Origin: Chromatiales bacterium
GTDB taxonomy: Bacteria; Pseudomonadota; Gammaproteobacteria; UBA6429; Thiohalophilaceae
Assembly: GCA_027032075.1 (NCBI GenBank)
Contig: JALVOC010000054.1
Span: forward strand, 1 to 64,000
DNA: 64,000 nucleotides
Reading direction: 5' to 3'
Position 1 is the first letter of the stretch, and the number at the start of each line of letters is the position of its first letter. Under the pieces are notes generated by a model. It made no database searches. It was not told the origin of the DNA and was given only the letters and a program-made list of their open reading frames with translations. Shown here in pieces: positions 54,956 through 64,000 of this stretch. A program made the position numbers and the translations under genes.

Positions 54956-57345
54956 ATAAAACAAACACGAACGCCCCCCTTGGCAAAGAAGAACTGGATT
55001 GCATTCATGCCTGGTGGCGGGCTGCCAATTATCTCTCCGTCGGGCAGATCTTCCTGATGGACAACCCACTGCTGAAACAGCCGCTGAAACCCGAACACAT
55101 CAAGCCACGCCGTCTCGGTCACTGGGGAACCACCCCGGGACTGAACCTGCTCTATGCGCACATGAACCGGCTGATCAAGCGCGATGATCTCAATGCTGTC
55201 TTTATCACCGGCCCCGGACATGGTGGCCCGGCGCTGGTGGCCAATACCTGGATGGAAGGCAGCTATAGCGAGTTGTATCCCGATGTTTCGTGCGATGAGG
55301 CCGGCATGCGGCACCTCTTCAGGCAGTTCTCTTTTCCGGGTGGTGTGCCCAGCCATTGTGCGCCGGAGACGCCCGGTTCCATTCACGAGGGCGGTGAGCT
55401 GGGCTATTCGCTGGCGCATGCCTTCGGTGCCGTATTCGACAATCCGGATCTGCTGGCACTGTGTGTGGTTGGCGATGGTGAGGCGGAGACCGGCCCGCTG
55501 GCGACCGCCTGGCATTCCAACAAGTTTCTCAATCCGGCACGCGACGGGGCGGTGCTGCCGGTGTTACACCTCAACGGTTACAAAATTGCCAATCCCACGG
55601 TACTCGCACGCATTGCGCACGATGATCTTAAGCAACTGTTCGAAGGCTATGGCTATCACCCCTATCTGGTGGAGGGGGATGATCCGTTGGAAGTGCATCA
55701 GCAACTGGCGGGGACACTCGACACCATCATTCAAAGGATCCGCGAAATTCAGCAGCGTGCACGGGAGCAGGGCGATCTTCGACTGCCGCGCTGGCCCATG
55801 ATCATCCTGCGCACACCCAAGGGCTGGACCGGGCCGAAGGAAGTGGATGGCCTCAAGGTGGAAGGCAGCTGGCGTGCCCACCAGGTGCCCATTCCCAACG
55901 TCACCACACCGGAGCATTTACAGATCCTCGAGAACTGGATGAAAGGCTACCGTCCCGAGGAGCTGTTTGACGAAAAAGGCTGGCTGAAACCCTCGATCAG
56001 CGCGTTGGCACCGGAGGGCGGGCGGCGCATGGGTGCCAATCCCCATGCCAACGGCGGCCTGCTGTTAAAACCCTTGCACCTGCCCGACTACCGTGAGTAT
56101 GCGGTGGAGGTTGCACATCCCGGCGCCGAACTGGGTGAGGCCACCCGGCGCATGGGCGATTATCTGAGCGATGTGATGAAGCTCAATCTGGAAGCAGCCA
56201 ACTTTCGCGTCATGGGGCCCGACGAGACGGTCTCCAACCGGTTGGGCGCGCTGCTCGATGTCACCAACCGCGTATGGATGGCTGACGCGTTCGATTACGA
56301 CGATCATCTCGCCCCCGACGGTCGGGTGATGGAGATCCTTTCCGAGCATACCTGCCAGGGGTGGCTGGAAGGTTATCTGCTCACCGGCCGGCATGGCCTG
56401 TTCTCCTGTTACGAAGCCTTCATTCACATTGTCGATTCCATGTTCAACCAGCATGCCAAGTGGCTCAAGGTCAGCAGTGAGATCCCCTGGCGTGCCCCGA
56501 TTGCCTCTCTCAACATCCTGCTTACCTCCCATGTCTGGCGGCAGGACCATAACGGTTTTTCCCACCAGGATCCGGGCTTTATCGATCATGTGGTCAACAA
56601 GAAGGCGGACATCGTGCGCGTCTATCTGCCGCCGGACGCCAACTCACTGCTTTACGTCACTCACGAATGCCTCAATTCGCATAACCTGATCAATGTCATC
56701 GTCGCCGGTAAACAGCCCGAACCCCAGTGGCTGGATATGGATGCCGCGATTAAACACTGTTCGGCGGGTATCGGTATCTGGGAGTGGGCCAGTAACGATC
56801 AGGAGGGCAGGCCGGATGTGGTGATGGCCTGTTGTGGTGACGTGCCCACCATCGAGACCCTGGCTGCGGTGGAACTGTTGCGGAAATTTGCCCCCGAGCT
56901 GCGCATCCGGGTGATCAACGTGGTGGATCTCATGAGCCTGCAGCCGCAGGAAGAGCACCCGCATGGCTTGCCGGACGCTGACTTCGATGCCCTCTTTGGC
57001 ACCGACATCCCGGTGATTTTCGCCTTTCATGGTTATCCCTGGCTGATCCACCGTCTTACCTACCGACGCCGTTTCCACGACCATCTGCACGTGCGTGGTT
57101 ATAAGGAGGAGGGTACCACCACCACACCCTTCGACATGGTGGTGCGCAATGATCTGGATCGTTTTCATCTGGTAATGGACGTGGCGGACCGGGTTCCGGC
57201 CCTGAAGGATCGTGCCGGGCACCTGCACCAGATGATGCGTGACCGGCTGGTGGAACATCGCCAGTACATCACCGGGCATGGTGAGGATATGCCGGAAATA
57301 CGTAACTGGAAATGGGATGCCGCCAGGTCGGCAGGGACAAAATGA
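54952..57345 (+). CDS. xfp: Xylulose-5-phosphate/fructose-6-phosphate phosphoketolase
   Basis: 797 residues. ThDP enzyme producing acetyl phosphate and glyceraldehyde 3-phosphate (or erythrose 4-phosphate). Family stretches: [20 protein letters not shown]-like segment at about 45-65, [33 protein letters not shown], and the ThDP site [25 protein letters not shown] before ATG 54952, which overlaps the ackA stop by 4 bp. With tal and ackA this gives a bifid-type shunt from sugar phosphates to acetate and ATP. Confidence 0.97.
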   Translation: MNKTNTNAPLGKEELDCIHAWWRAANYLSVGQIFLMDNPLLKQPLKPEHIKPRRLGHWGTTPGLNLLYAHMNRLIKRDDLNAVFITGPGHGGPALVANTWMEGSYSELYPDVSCDEAGMRHLFRQFSFPGGVPSHCAPETPGSIHEGGELGYSLAHAFGAVFDNPDLLALCVVGDGEAETGPLATAWHSNKFLNPARDGAVLPVLHLNGYKIANPTVLARIAHDDLKQLFEGYGYHPYLVEGDDPLEVHQQLAGTLDTIIQRIREIQQRAREQGDLRLPRWPMIILRTPKGWTGPKEVDGLKVEGSWRAHQVPIPNVTTPEHLQILENWMKGYRPEELFDEKGWLKPSISALAPEGGRRMGANPHANGGLLLKPLHLPDYREYAVEVAHPGAELGEATRRMGDYLSDVMKLNLEAANFRVMGPDETVSNRLGALLDVTNRVWMADAFDYDDHLAPDGRVMEILSEHTCQGWLEGYLLTGRHGLFSCYEAFIHIVDSMFNQHAKWLKVSSEIPWRAPIASLNILLTSHVWRQDHNGFSHQDPGFIDHVVNKKADIVRVYLPPDANSLLYVTHECLNSHNLINVIVAGKQPEPQWLDMDAAIKHCSAGIGIWEWASNDQEGRPDVVMACCGDVPTIETLAAVELLRKFAPELRIRVINVVDLMSLQPQEEHPHGLPDADFDALFGTDIPVIFAFHGYPWLIHRLTYRRRFHDHLHVRGYKEEGTTTTPFDMVVRNDLDRFHLVMDVADRVPALKDRAGHLHQMMRDRLVEHRQYITGHGEDMPEIRNWKWDAARSAGTK

Positions 57346-57390
57346 AAATCGCAAACAATGACGGCGTGTTTATGCAGACGGTGGCTTATT

Positions 57391-57792
57391 TCAAAGATAC
57401 ACGCCCTGTTGTCCTCTCATGTACATCCAGTGTATCTCATCCCCCATGAACCACTGCATGAGAATGAAGCCAACGAGACCGAGCAGCGCCATCAGCAGCG
57501 CCGCCAGCAAGGCGGAACCGAAGTTGCGTACTTCGAAATTACTTACCATGGTGGCGGTAAGCCAGATAGTAAAGGCATTGACGATGAGGGCGAACAGGCC
57601 AAAGGTGAGTACCGTCAGGGGCAGGGTGAGAAACCACAGCAGCGGCCGGATGAAGGCGTTGATCAGGCCCAGCACCAATGCAGCGAGCAGCAGTCCGCCG
57701 GTGGTCTTTGCCTTGACACCCGGCACCAGCAGGGTGGCCAGCCATAGACCGAATGCCGTTACCAGCCAAATAAAGAAAAATCCGAGCAGCAT
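57391..57792 (-). CDS. Phage-holin-4-like (YvlD-type) membrane protein
   Basis: 133 residues with four TM segments; family stretch LGLINAFIRPLLWFLTLPLTVLTFGLF (read in two parts) with the conserved N-A-x-(I/V)-(R/K)-P. Common chromosomal family, unrelated to lysis. Convergent to xfp. Confidence 0.85.
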   Translation of the reverse strand: MLLGFFFIWLVTAFGLWLATLLVPGVKAKTTGGLLLAALVLGLINAFIRPLLWFLTLPLTVLTFGLFALIVNAFTIWLTATMVSNFEVRNFGSALLAALLMALLGLVGFILMQWFMGDEIHWMYMRGQQGVYL

Positions 57793-58138
57793 TGTTTACT
57801 CCTGAAAGATAATGGGTGGTCTTGAATATCACAAAACCGAACACCATTATGCATTGTATCCTCAGTGCAGACCACCGTTATCGAACTGCACTCACTTCGG
57901 GAAAAGCAGGGCGTTTCTGAAATAAAGAACAGTTTCGAAGTTGCCGGCCGCCATACGGAAAACCGGATACCGGGTTTGACAAACAAGGCGGATGTGATGA
58001 CGGGAAGAAGAGGGCATCTGTGCAATTGCGCCTATCAAGGTTCCGCTGATGAAGGGACATCGATACGAAATTCTCGCCATCACATGTCCATACTGTGAAG
58101 AATAATGAATTTTACACAAAAATTTCGGGCCAGAAAAA
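57793..58138. other. Intergenic region before the P-type ATPase
   Basis: About 345 bp between divergent genes; must hold both promoters. I see no gene or clear operator. Confidence 0.4.
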
Positions 58139-60748
58139 ATGGAATTCAACAAACGCACTGACGATTATGCCAAACAAGCCACAAGTGAAACGCTGGCGGA
58201 ATTGAAAACCGATCCCGGGCTGGGGCTGACGGAAACCGAGGCGCAGAGCCGTATCAGCCGTTTTGGCTATAACGAAATCGAGGAAAAGGAAGAACCCTTG
58301 TGGCATCGCATCTTTCGTCGCTTCTGGGGGCCTATTCCGTGGATGATCGAAGTGGCGGCCGTTCTTTCTGCCATTGTGCAGAAATGGGAGGATTTCTTTA
58401 TCATTCTCATCATGTTGCTGGTGAACGCCGGCCTGGATTTTTTCCAGGAGCACCGGGCGCTCAATGCCCTCAAGGCGCTCAAGCAGCGTTTGGCCAGGGA
58501 TACGACCGTCTTGCGTGATGGCCGCTTCCGACGCATGCCGGTGCGTGAGCTGGTTCCTGGTGACATCGTCAAACTCAGAATCGGCGACATCGTGCCTGCG
58601 GACGTGCAATTGCTCGAGGGTGACTACCTGCTGGTCGATCAGGCTGCGCTCACAGGGGAGTCATTGCCGGTCAGCAAGAAAGTGGGCGAAGTCGCCTACG
58701 CCAATACCATTATCAAGCAGGGCGAGATGCTGGTGGTCGTGGTGAACACCGCGATGCGCACCAATTTTTCCACGGTGGTATCGCTGGTGGCCAAGGCGCA
58801 ACTGGAGGAGCGCAGCCACTTCCAGAAAATGGTGATCCAGATCGGCAATTTCCTCATTCTGCTCACCGTTGCCCTGGTGCTGGTTATCATCATGGTGGCG
58901 CTGTTCCGTCATGAGCCCTTCCTGGAGATCGCCCGTTTTGCCATGGTGCTGACCGTGGCGGCCATTCCGGTGGCGCTGCCGGCGGTGCTCTCGGTCACCA
59001 TGGCGGTGGGTGCAATGAATCTTGCCCGCCAACGGGCCATTGTTTCCCGCCTTACCGCCATCGAGGAGCTGGCGGGTGTCGATATTTTCTGTTCCGACAA
59101 GACCGGCACTCTGACGAAAAACAGGATGCAGGTGGCCGAAGCGGTTGTGCTGGATGGTTATTCGCAGCAGGAACTGTTTTTGACCGCCGCGCTCGCTTCG
59201 CGTCTGGAGAACAATGATCCCATCGAACTGCCCATTTTTCATTACATCGATGAGCATCTGCCGGGGCTGGACTGGCAGTCTTATGAACAACTCTCCTTTA
59301 CCCCCTTCGATCCCGTGCGCAAGCGTACCGAGGCCGAAATCAGAAAAGATGGTGAGACTTTCCTCGCGGTGAAGGGTGCAGCGCAAGTGCTGATCGAAAT
59401 GGCCGAGCTGGATGATAACAGTGCCCATGACCTGAACAACACGGTAGACCTGCTTGCCTCCAAGGGGTATCGCACCCTGGTGGTGGGACGCAAAAAGGGT
59501 GACACGCCGCTGCAGCTGATCGGTCTCATTCCGCTTTATGATCCCCCGCGGGAGGATTCGCAGCAGGTGATCGCCGAGATGCGCGAATATGGCGTGGAGG
59601 TGAAGATGGTGACCGGAGACAATCTCGCCATCGCCAAGGAGATCGGCAAGCTCCTCGGTCTGGCCGAGCGCACCATACGCTCGGCCCAGTTGTCCGGAGC
59701 GGCCACCAACGAACTGCTGGCGCTGGCCGAGGTTTTGACCACGGCCATTTACCAGCGGCTGAAAGGGGATGTGCCGCTCAAGGAGGCGAGGCAATTCGCT
59801 GCCGGGGTGATGGAACAAGTGAGCAAGCTTTACGACACGCGTTTGCTGGAACGCGAGTTTATCCATACCCACGAGTCGGCCATTATCGAGATGATCGAAG
59901 AAGTGGACATCTTTGCCGAAGTGGTACCGGAGGATAAATACCGCATCGTCGACACCCTGCAAAAAGGGGAACACATTGTCGCCATGACCGGTGATGGCGT
60001 GAACGATGCACCCGCACTGAAAAAGGCCGACTGCGGTTTTGCCGTCTCCAACGCCACCGATGCGGCCCGCGCGGCGGCGGACATCATTCTCACCGCACCC
60101 GGGCTGTCGGTGATCAACGAGGCCATGCGCCAGGCCCGCCTCACCTTCGCGCGCATGAAATCCTATGCCACTTTCCGCATTGCCGAGACCATTCGCATCA
60201 TCCTCTTCATGACGCTTTCCATCGTGGTGTTCGATTTCTATCCCATCACTGCCTTGATGATCATTCTCTTGGCGTTGTTGAACGATATCCCGATCCTGGC
60301 CATCGCTTACGATAACAGCAAGGTGCATCGCTCACCTGTACGCTGGAACATGCCGGAACTGCTGACGGTCTCCAGTGTCCTTGGCATTGCCGGCGTGGTG
60401 TCGTCATTCGTGCTGTTCTTTATCCTGCAGGAAAAGGGTTTTCCCGAGGATGTGATCCGCAGCATTTTGTTTTTGAAACTCATCGTTGCCGGTCACAGCA
60501 CCTTGTACATTACCCGCGCGGAAGGCTGGTTCTGGCAACGGCCATGGCCGTCGCCCTTACTGTTCGGCGCCACTTTTGGTACCGAGATACTGGGTACCCT
60601 GATCGTGGTATACGGATTTCTCATCACCCCCATCGGCTGGGAATACGCCCTGTGGATTTGGGTTTATGCTTTGGCATGGTTTCTGGTTAATGACATGTTA
60701 AAGATTGGCACCTACAACATGCTCAGAAGAAAAAGTTTGTATACCTGA
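58139..60748 (+). CDS. Plasma-membrane-type H+-ATPase (P-type, class IIIA)
   Basis: 869 residues. The phosphorylated aspartate is D320 in CSDKTGTLTKNRM. Also present: the actuator motif LTGESLPVSKK, the TM4 stretch VAAIPVALPAVLSVTMAVGA, and the hinge VAMTGDGVNDAPALKKADCG. The proton-pump subgroup is indicated by length and by PIPWMIEVAAVLSAI in TM1 and the LALLNDIPILAIAYDNSKV region. It expels protons, with ATP. Bacterial members are scattered. The ribosome binding site is weak. The DegP-type protease follows by 34 bp. Confidence 0.92.
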   Translation: MEFNKRTDDYAKQATSETLAELKTDPGLGLTETEAQSRISRFGYNEIEEKEEPLWHRIFRRFWGPIPWMIEVAAVLSAIVQKWEDFFIILIMLLVNAGLDFFQEHRALNALKALKQRLARDTTVLRDGRFRRMPVRELVPGDIVKLRIGDIVPADVQLLEGDYLLVDQAALTGESLPVSKKVGEVAYANTIIKQGEMLVVVVNTAMRTNFSTVVSLVAKAQLEERSHFQKMVIQIGNFLILLTVALVLVIIMVALFRHEPFLEIARFAMVLTVAAIPVALPAVLSVTMAVGAMNLARQRAIVSRLTAIEELAGVDIFCSDKTGTLTKNRMQVAEAVVLDGYSQQELFLTAALASRLENNDPIELPIFHYIDEHLPGLDWQSYEQLSFTPFDPVRKRTEAEIRKDGETFLAVKGAAQVLIEMAELDDNSAHDLNNTVDLLASKGYRTLVVGRKKGDTPLQLIGLIPLYDPPREDSQQVIAEMREYGVEVKMVTGDNLAIAKEIGKLLGLAERTIRSAQLSGAATNELLALAEVLTTAIYQRLKGDVPLKEARQFAAGVMEQVSKLYDTRLLEREFIHTHESAIIEMIEEVDIFAEVVPEDKYRIVDTLQKGEHIVAMTGDGVNDAPALKKADCGFAVSNATDAARAAADIILTAPGLSVINEAMRQARLTFARMKSYATFRIAETIRIILFMTLSIVVFDFYPITALMIILLALLNDIPILAIAYDNSKVHRSPVRWNMPELLTVSSVLGIAGVVSSFVLFFILQEKGFPEDVIRSILFLKLIVAGHSTLYITRAEGWFWQRPWPSPLLFGATFGTEILGTLIVVYGFLITPIGWEYALWIWVYALAWFLVNDMLKIGTYNMLRRKSLYT

Positions 60749-60782
60749 TTACCCGGCCAGGCACTGCAACAAGGAGATAAAC

Positions 60783-62162
60783 ATGAAAGTCTATACACCC
60801 CGCATAATCCCCGTGTTACTGGTATCCGTCTTGCTGAATGTGTGGCCACTGCAGGCATCCGCGCTGTTGCCGTTGAATGAAGCGCAGGGCAAATCGACGC
60901 TGGCGCCGATGTTGAAAAAGACCATGCCGGGGGTCGTCAATATCTCCACCAGATCACGGGTGAGTATTCAGCAGAATCCGTTGCTCAATGATCCTTTTTT
61001 CCGGCGCTTCTTCGACATTCCCGAGATGCCACAGGAACAGGAGCGCCAGAGCTTGGGTTCAGGTGTCATCGTGGATGCTGAAAAAGGTTATGTGCTGACC
61101 AACAATCACGTGATTGAAAACGCCGATGAGATCACCGTCACCCTGCGTGATGGCCGCCACTTCAAGGCGAAGGTGGTGGGTACCGATCCGGAAGCGGATC
61201 TGGGCGTGTTGCAGATCAAGGCCAAACACCTAAAGGAGCTGCCCTTCGGTGATTCAGACAAGCTGGAGGTGGGAGATTTCGTGGTGGCTATCGGCAACCC
61301 CTTCGGCTTGGGGCAGACCGTGACCCTGGGTATCGTCAGTGCCTTGGGCCGCAGCGGCCTGGGCATCGAGGGCTATGAGGATTTCATCCAGACCGATGCT
61401 TCCATCAACCCGGGTAACTCCGGCGGTGCCCTGGTGAATCTGGATGGTGAACTGGTGGGCATCAATACTGCCATCGTCGGCCCCAGTGGTGGCAACGTTG
61501 GCATTGGCTTCGCCATTCCCAGCAACATGGCACGCGATATCATGCAGCAACTCATCCGTTACGGTGAGGTGCGCCGCGGGCAGCTGGGTGTGATTGTGCA
61601 GGACGTTACGCCCGAATTGGCGGAAGCCATGGGCCTGTCGCGAAGCCGGGGGGCGATCATCGCCCAGGTGATGAAAGGTTCGCCGGCAGCCAGGGCGGGA
61701 CTCAAACCGGGTGATGTGGTGGTTGCGGTCAATGGCGAGGAGATCAGAAATGCGGCCGATCTGCGCAATACCATCGGTCTGCAGCGTGTTGGCGCACGGG
61801 TGGTTCTCGAAATCGTGCGTGACGGCAAATCACGCAAGATCAAGGTGAAAATCGTCAAGCCAAAACAGACCAGGGCGGCCAAGGCCGAGAAGTTGAGCAA
61901 GCGGCTCTCCGGTGCGGTGCTGGGGGCGATCGAACCGGATCATCCGCTGGTAGGGCGCGTCGAAGGTGTGGAAGTGGTCGATGTGGAGCGGGGGAGTCCG
62001 GCGTGGATGGCGGGATTGCGCAAGGGGGATATCATCGTCTCGGTGAATCGCCGCCCGGTGAAGACGCTGGAAGACGTGCGCCGCGCCCTCAAGAAAGGCG
62101 GCAAGAGCATTCTGTTGAACATCCGCCGTGGTGACGGTGCCTTGTTCATCGTGATCCAGTAA
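60783..62162 (+). CDS. DegP/DegQ-type periplasmic serine protease
   Basis: 459 residues from ATG 60783 with AAGGAGAT upstream; the longer frame from 60705 is an overlap with the ATPase. Signal peptide (1-28, ending QASA). Catalytic triad H109 (NNHVIEN), D139 (EADLGVL) and S213 (NPGNSGGAL). Two PDZ domains, about 270-365 and 385-455. Periplasmic quality control of outer-membrane and envelope proteins; length fits DegQ/MucD. Confidence 0.95.
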   Translation: MKVYTPRIIPVLLVSVLLNVWPLQASALLPLNEAQGKSTLAPMLKKTMPGVVNISTRSRVSIQQNPLLNDPFFRRFFDIPEMPQEQERQSLGSGVIVDAEKGYVLTNNHVIENADEITVTLRDGRHFKAKVVGTDPEADLGVLQIKAKHLKELPFGDSDKLEVGDFVVAIGNPFGLGQTVTLGIVSALGRSGLGIEGYEDFIQTDASINPGNSGGALVNLDGELVGINTAIVGPSGGNVGIGFAIPSNMARDIMQQLIRYGEVRRGQLGVIVQDVTPELAEAMGLSRSRGAIIAQVMKGSPAARAGLKPGDVVVAVNGEEIRNAADLRNTIGLQRVGARVVLEIVRDGKSRKIKVKIVKPKQTRAAKAEKLSKRLSGAVLGAIEPDHPLVGRVEGVEVVDVERGSPAWMAGLRKGDIIVSVNRRPVKTLEDVRRALKKGGKSILLNIRRGDGALFIVIQ

Positions 62163-62200
62163 TGCCGTCCTGCCGGCAGGGAAGCCGGCAGCAGGTTGCC

Positions 62201-63229
62201 TCAGGTTTTCACCATGCCGTGCACTTTTGCCACCACCGCTTCCGCGTTGGGAATGGACGAGGCCTCGAGCATGCGGTTATAGGGTGTCGGCACATCGGCG
62301 GCGGCGACACGCTGGATAGCGGCATCCAGATCGCCAAAGCATGTTTCCGTCAGTGCCGCTGCGATTTCGGCGCCGGCGCCGGCGAACTTGCAGTCTTCCT
62401 CGACGATCACCGCACGACGGGTTTTGGCAACCGATGCCTGCAATAAAGGCAGATCAAGGGGCCGCAGGCTGCGCAGATCGACAACCTCTGCCTCGATGCC
62501 CTCCTTGCCCAGCGTTGCGGCGGCCTCGAGCGCCACATTCACCATGCGGTGCCAGGCGATGAGGGTGACGTCATTGCCATCCCGGCGTATGGCGGCACTG
62601 TGCATCGGCAGCGGTTCAGCCCCGGCATCGAAGGCACCGGACTGGAAATAAAGCAGTTCGTGTTCCAGCACCACAACGGGATCGTCCTCATCGATGGCCT
62701 GACCGAGTTGCCAGTAGGCGTCCTGTGGCGTAGCGGGCGCCACGATGCGCAGCCCGGGAACGTTCATCATGGTGTGCTCCAGCCGCTGTGAGTGCTGTGC
62801 CGCCAGTTGTCTGGCCACCCCGCCCGGCATCCGTACCACCAGTGGCACCGTCAGCTGACCGCCCGACATGTAACGTAACTTGGCGGCCATGTTGATAATG
62901 GCGTCGAGCGCCAGCAAGGCGAAGTTGACCGTCATGATCTCCACGATGGGACGCCCGCCTGCCAGTGCGGCGCCCACCCCCAGGCCGGTAAAGCCGCCCT
63001 CCGAGATAGGGGTGTCGCGCACCCGCCATTCGCCGTATTTGGCATACAGCCCCTGTGTAACCCGGTAGCTGCCGCCATAGAGTCCCACGTCTTCACCGAG
63101 GATGAAAACCGACTCATCCTGTTGCATGGCCTTGTCCAGCGCGATATTCAGCGCCTCCCAGAGTTTCAGTTCAGGCGCGGCATGTGCCGGTGCGACCAGC
63201 CCGGTTTTTTCACTGTGTTGCCGTGTCAT
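62201..63229 (-). CDS. 2-oxoacid (pyruvate/acetoin-type) dehydrogenase E1 beta subunit, second set
   Basis: 342 residues, the same family as PdhB at 7353: FILGEDVGLYGGSYRVTQGL, DTPISEGGFTGLGVGAAL, RYMSGGQLTVPLVVRMPGG. It overlaps the alpha gene by 4 bp (ATGA). No E2 gene follows within the window on this strand, as the DegQ gene converges. Substrate unknown; pyruvate or acetoin likely. Confidence 0.9.
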   Translation of the reverse strand: MTRQHSEKTGLVAPAHAAPELKLWEALNIALDKAMQQDESVFILGEDVGLYGGSYRVTQGLYAKYGEWRVRDTPISEGGFTGLGVGAALAGGRPIVEIMTVNFALLALDAIINMAAKLRYMSGGQLTVPLVVRMPGGVARQLAAQHSQRLEHTMMNVPGLRIVAPATPQDAYWQLGQAIDEDDPVVVLEHELLYFQSGAFDAGAEPLPMHSAAIRRDGNDVTLIAWHRMVNVALEAAATLGKEGIEAEVVDLRSLRPLDLPLLQASVAKTRRAVIVEEDCKFAGAGAEIAAALTETCFGDLDAAIQRVAAADVPTPYNRMLEASSIPNAEAVVAKVHGMVKT

Positions 63230-64000
63230 GCGCCACCCCCGTAGAGATCCATGGGCGTAACGTACACATCCTTGTCGAGCTGCTGCGGGGGTGGACTCTC
63301 CTCGGCGAAACGCACCGCGGCTTCAACGCTGTCCCGCACTTCCGCTTCGACGGCATCGCATTCCGCTTGCTCCAGCCTGCCTTCCTCGAGCACCTGGCGG
63401 CGAAATGTTTCCAGCGGATCGCGCGCCCGGAGTTCCCCCACCTCGAGGGCGGAGCGATAGGCGCCGGAGTCGGCCATGGAGTGGCCGCGGTAGCGGTAGG
63501 TATCGCACTCGAGCAGATAGGGGCCATTGCCACTGCGAACATGCTCCAGCGCCAGCCGGGTTGCCTCATAGACTGCCAGCACGTCCATGCCATCCACCCG
63601 CCGTCCGACCATGCCGTAGGCGATGGCTCGCCGGTGGATCTCCGCCACGGCGGAATGGCGGTGGATCTCGGTACCGATTTGGTAATGGTTGTTTTCGCAG
63701 ATAAACAGCACCGGCAGTTTCCACAGCGCCGCCATGTTGAGGGATTCGTGAAAGGTGCCCTGGTTGGCGGCACCGTCACCAAAATAACAGAGCACGGCAT
63801 CGGTGGCGTTTTGCATGCGCAACCAGTAAGCCACACCGGTGGCAACCGGGAAGGTCTCACCAACGATGGCGTAACCACCCAGAAAGCGGCGTTCCTTGTC
63901 GAAGAGATGCATGGAGCCGCCATAGCCACCCGAACAGCCTGTGGCCTTGCCAAACAACTCGGCCATCACCGCCGTGGGCGGAATGCCGCGCATCAGTGCA
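63226..64000 (-). CDS. 2-oxoacid dehydrogenase E1 alpha subunit, second set (cut by window edge)
   Basis: 258 C-terminal codons visible; the frame continues past the right edge (LMRGIPPTAVMAELFGKATG). ThDP motif GDGAANQGTFHESLNMA followed by FICENNHYQIGT. C-terminal YRGHSMADSGAYRS. An ATG at 63993 is internal to the family alignment and not the start. Paralog of PdhA at 6330. Confidence 0.9.
   Translation of the reverse strand, partial: ALMRGIPPTAVMAELFGKATGCSGGYGGSMHLFDKERRFLGGYAIVGETFPVATGVAYWLRMQNATDAVLCYFGDGAANQGTFHESLNMAALWKLPVLFICENNHYQIGTEIHRHSAVAEIHRRAIAYGMVGRRVDGMDVLAVYEATRLALEHVRSGNGPYLLECDTYRYRGHSMADSGAYRSALEVGELRARDPLETFRRQVLEEGRLEQAECDAVEAEVRDSVEAAVRFAEESPPPQQLDKDVYVTPMDLYGGGA

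Noticed and set aside
58661-60328. 555-codon minus-strand frame inside the P-type ATPase
   Set aside because: It is antisense to a gene with all P-type motifs, is rich in His/Gln/Arg as expected from reversed GC-rich codons, and has no ribosome binding site.

Overview
The window looks like the chromosome of a gammaproteobacterium, probably a free-living, respiratory, sulfide-oxidising or otherwise chemolithotrophic/methylotrophic type. The basis is a sulfide:quinone oxidoreductase next to a sigma-54 activator, a MotY-like protein, a mer operon with a classical 19-bp-spacer promoter, class II fumarase, and central carbon genes typical of such bacteria (tal-ackA-xfp phosphoketolase operon, PEP synthase). 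The species cannot be named from this sequence. I saw no rRNA, tRNA, phage, CRISPR or intact insertion sequence.

Layout. 1-6.1 kb: N-terminal part of an RHS/YD-repeat protein running off the left edge, tag, an FHA-domain protein, and fumC behind a small NTF2-like gene. 6.3-11.6 kb: pyruvate dehydrogenase operon with separate E1 alpha and E1 beta and a single polypeptide fusing E2 (two lipoyl domains) to E3. 11.6-19.1 kb: MotY-like protein, then a TetR-controlled export operon (RND/MMPL pump, LolA-like protein, outer-membrane barrel). 19.4-24.7 kb: a 1048-residue membrane protein of unknown family preceded by a small ORF, then argG and a DoxX protein. 25.2-27.7 kb: an HvfA/bufferin-like secreted peptide with EGKCGG motifs, and a SulP transporter. 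28.1-32.1 kb: merR-merT-merP-(small membrane ORF)-merB-merA, all on the minus strand. 32.4-35.7 kb: secreted DsrE-like protein, PAS/sigma-54 activator and SQR. 35.9-39.8 kb: glutamate-type dehydrogenase, APC permease, a decayed methyltransferase/ferredoxin remnant, and a secreted hypothetical. 39.9-43.5 kb: a decayed tandem duplication of a corA-pilZ segment. 43.8-52.3 kb: Usp, TSUP, ppsA, AhpD-like, APC permease, DedA and cardiolipin synthase. 52.6-57.3 kb: translationally coupled tal-ackA-xfp. 57.4-64 kb: holin-like membrane protein, H+-type P-ATPase, DegP/Q protease, and a second E1 beta/E1 alpha pair that runs off the right edge.

Features that stand out: (1) a dispersed family of roughly 100-260 bp elements with nested inverted repeats, at least nine full or partial copies, with compensatory changes in one stem; one copy sits inside the mer operon and supplies a start codon. 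(2) An HvfA/bufferin-like copper-peptide precursor next to DoxX but with no MNIO (DUF692) or DUF2063 partner nearby. (3) The uncharacterised 1048-residue membrane protein, with remains of a second copy 6.5 kb upstream, shown by in-frame conservation of two separate pieces. (4) An E2-E3 fusion. (5) A remnant joining a methyltransferase N-terminus in frame to a [4Fe-4S] ferredoxin C-terminus.

Starts were moved from the longest ORF to internal codons where a ribosome binding site or family start supports it; these are noted per gene. All family assignments are from reading the sequence and remembered family features; no searches were run.
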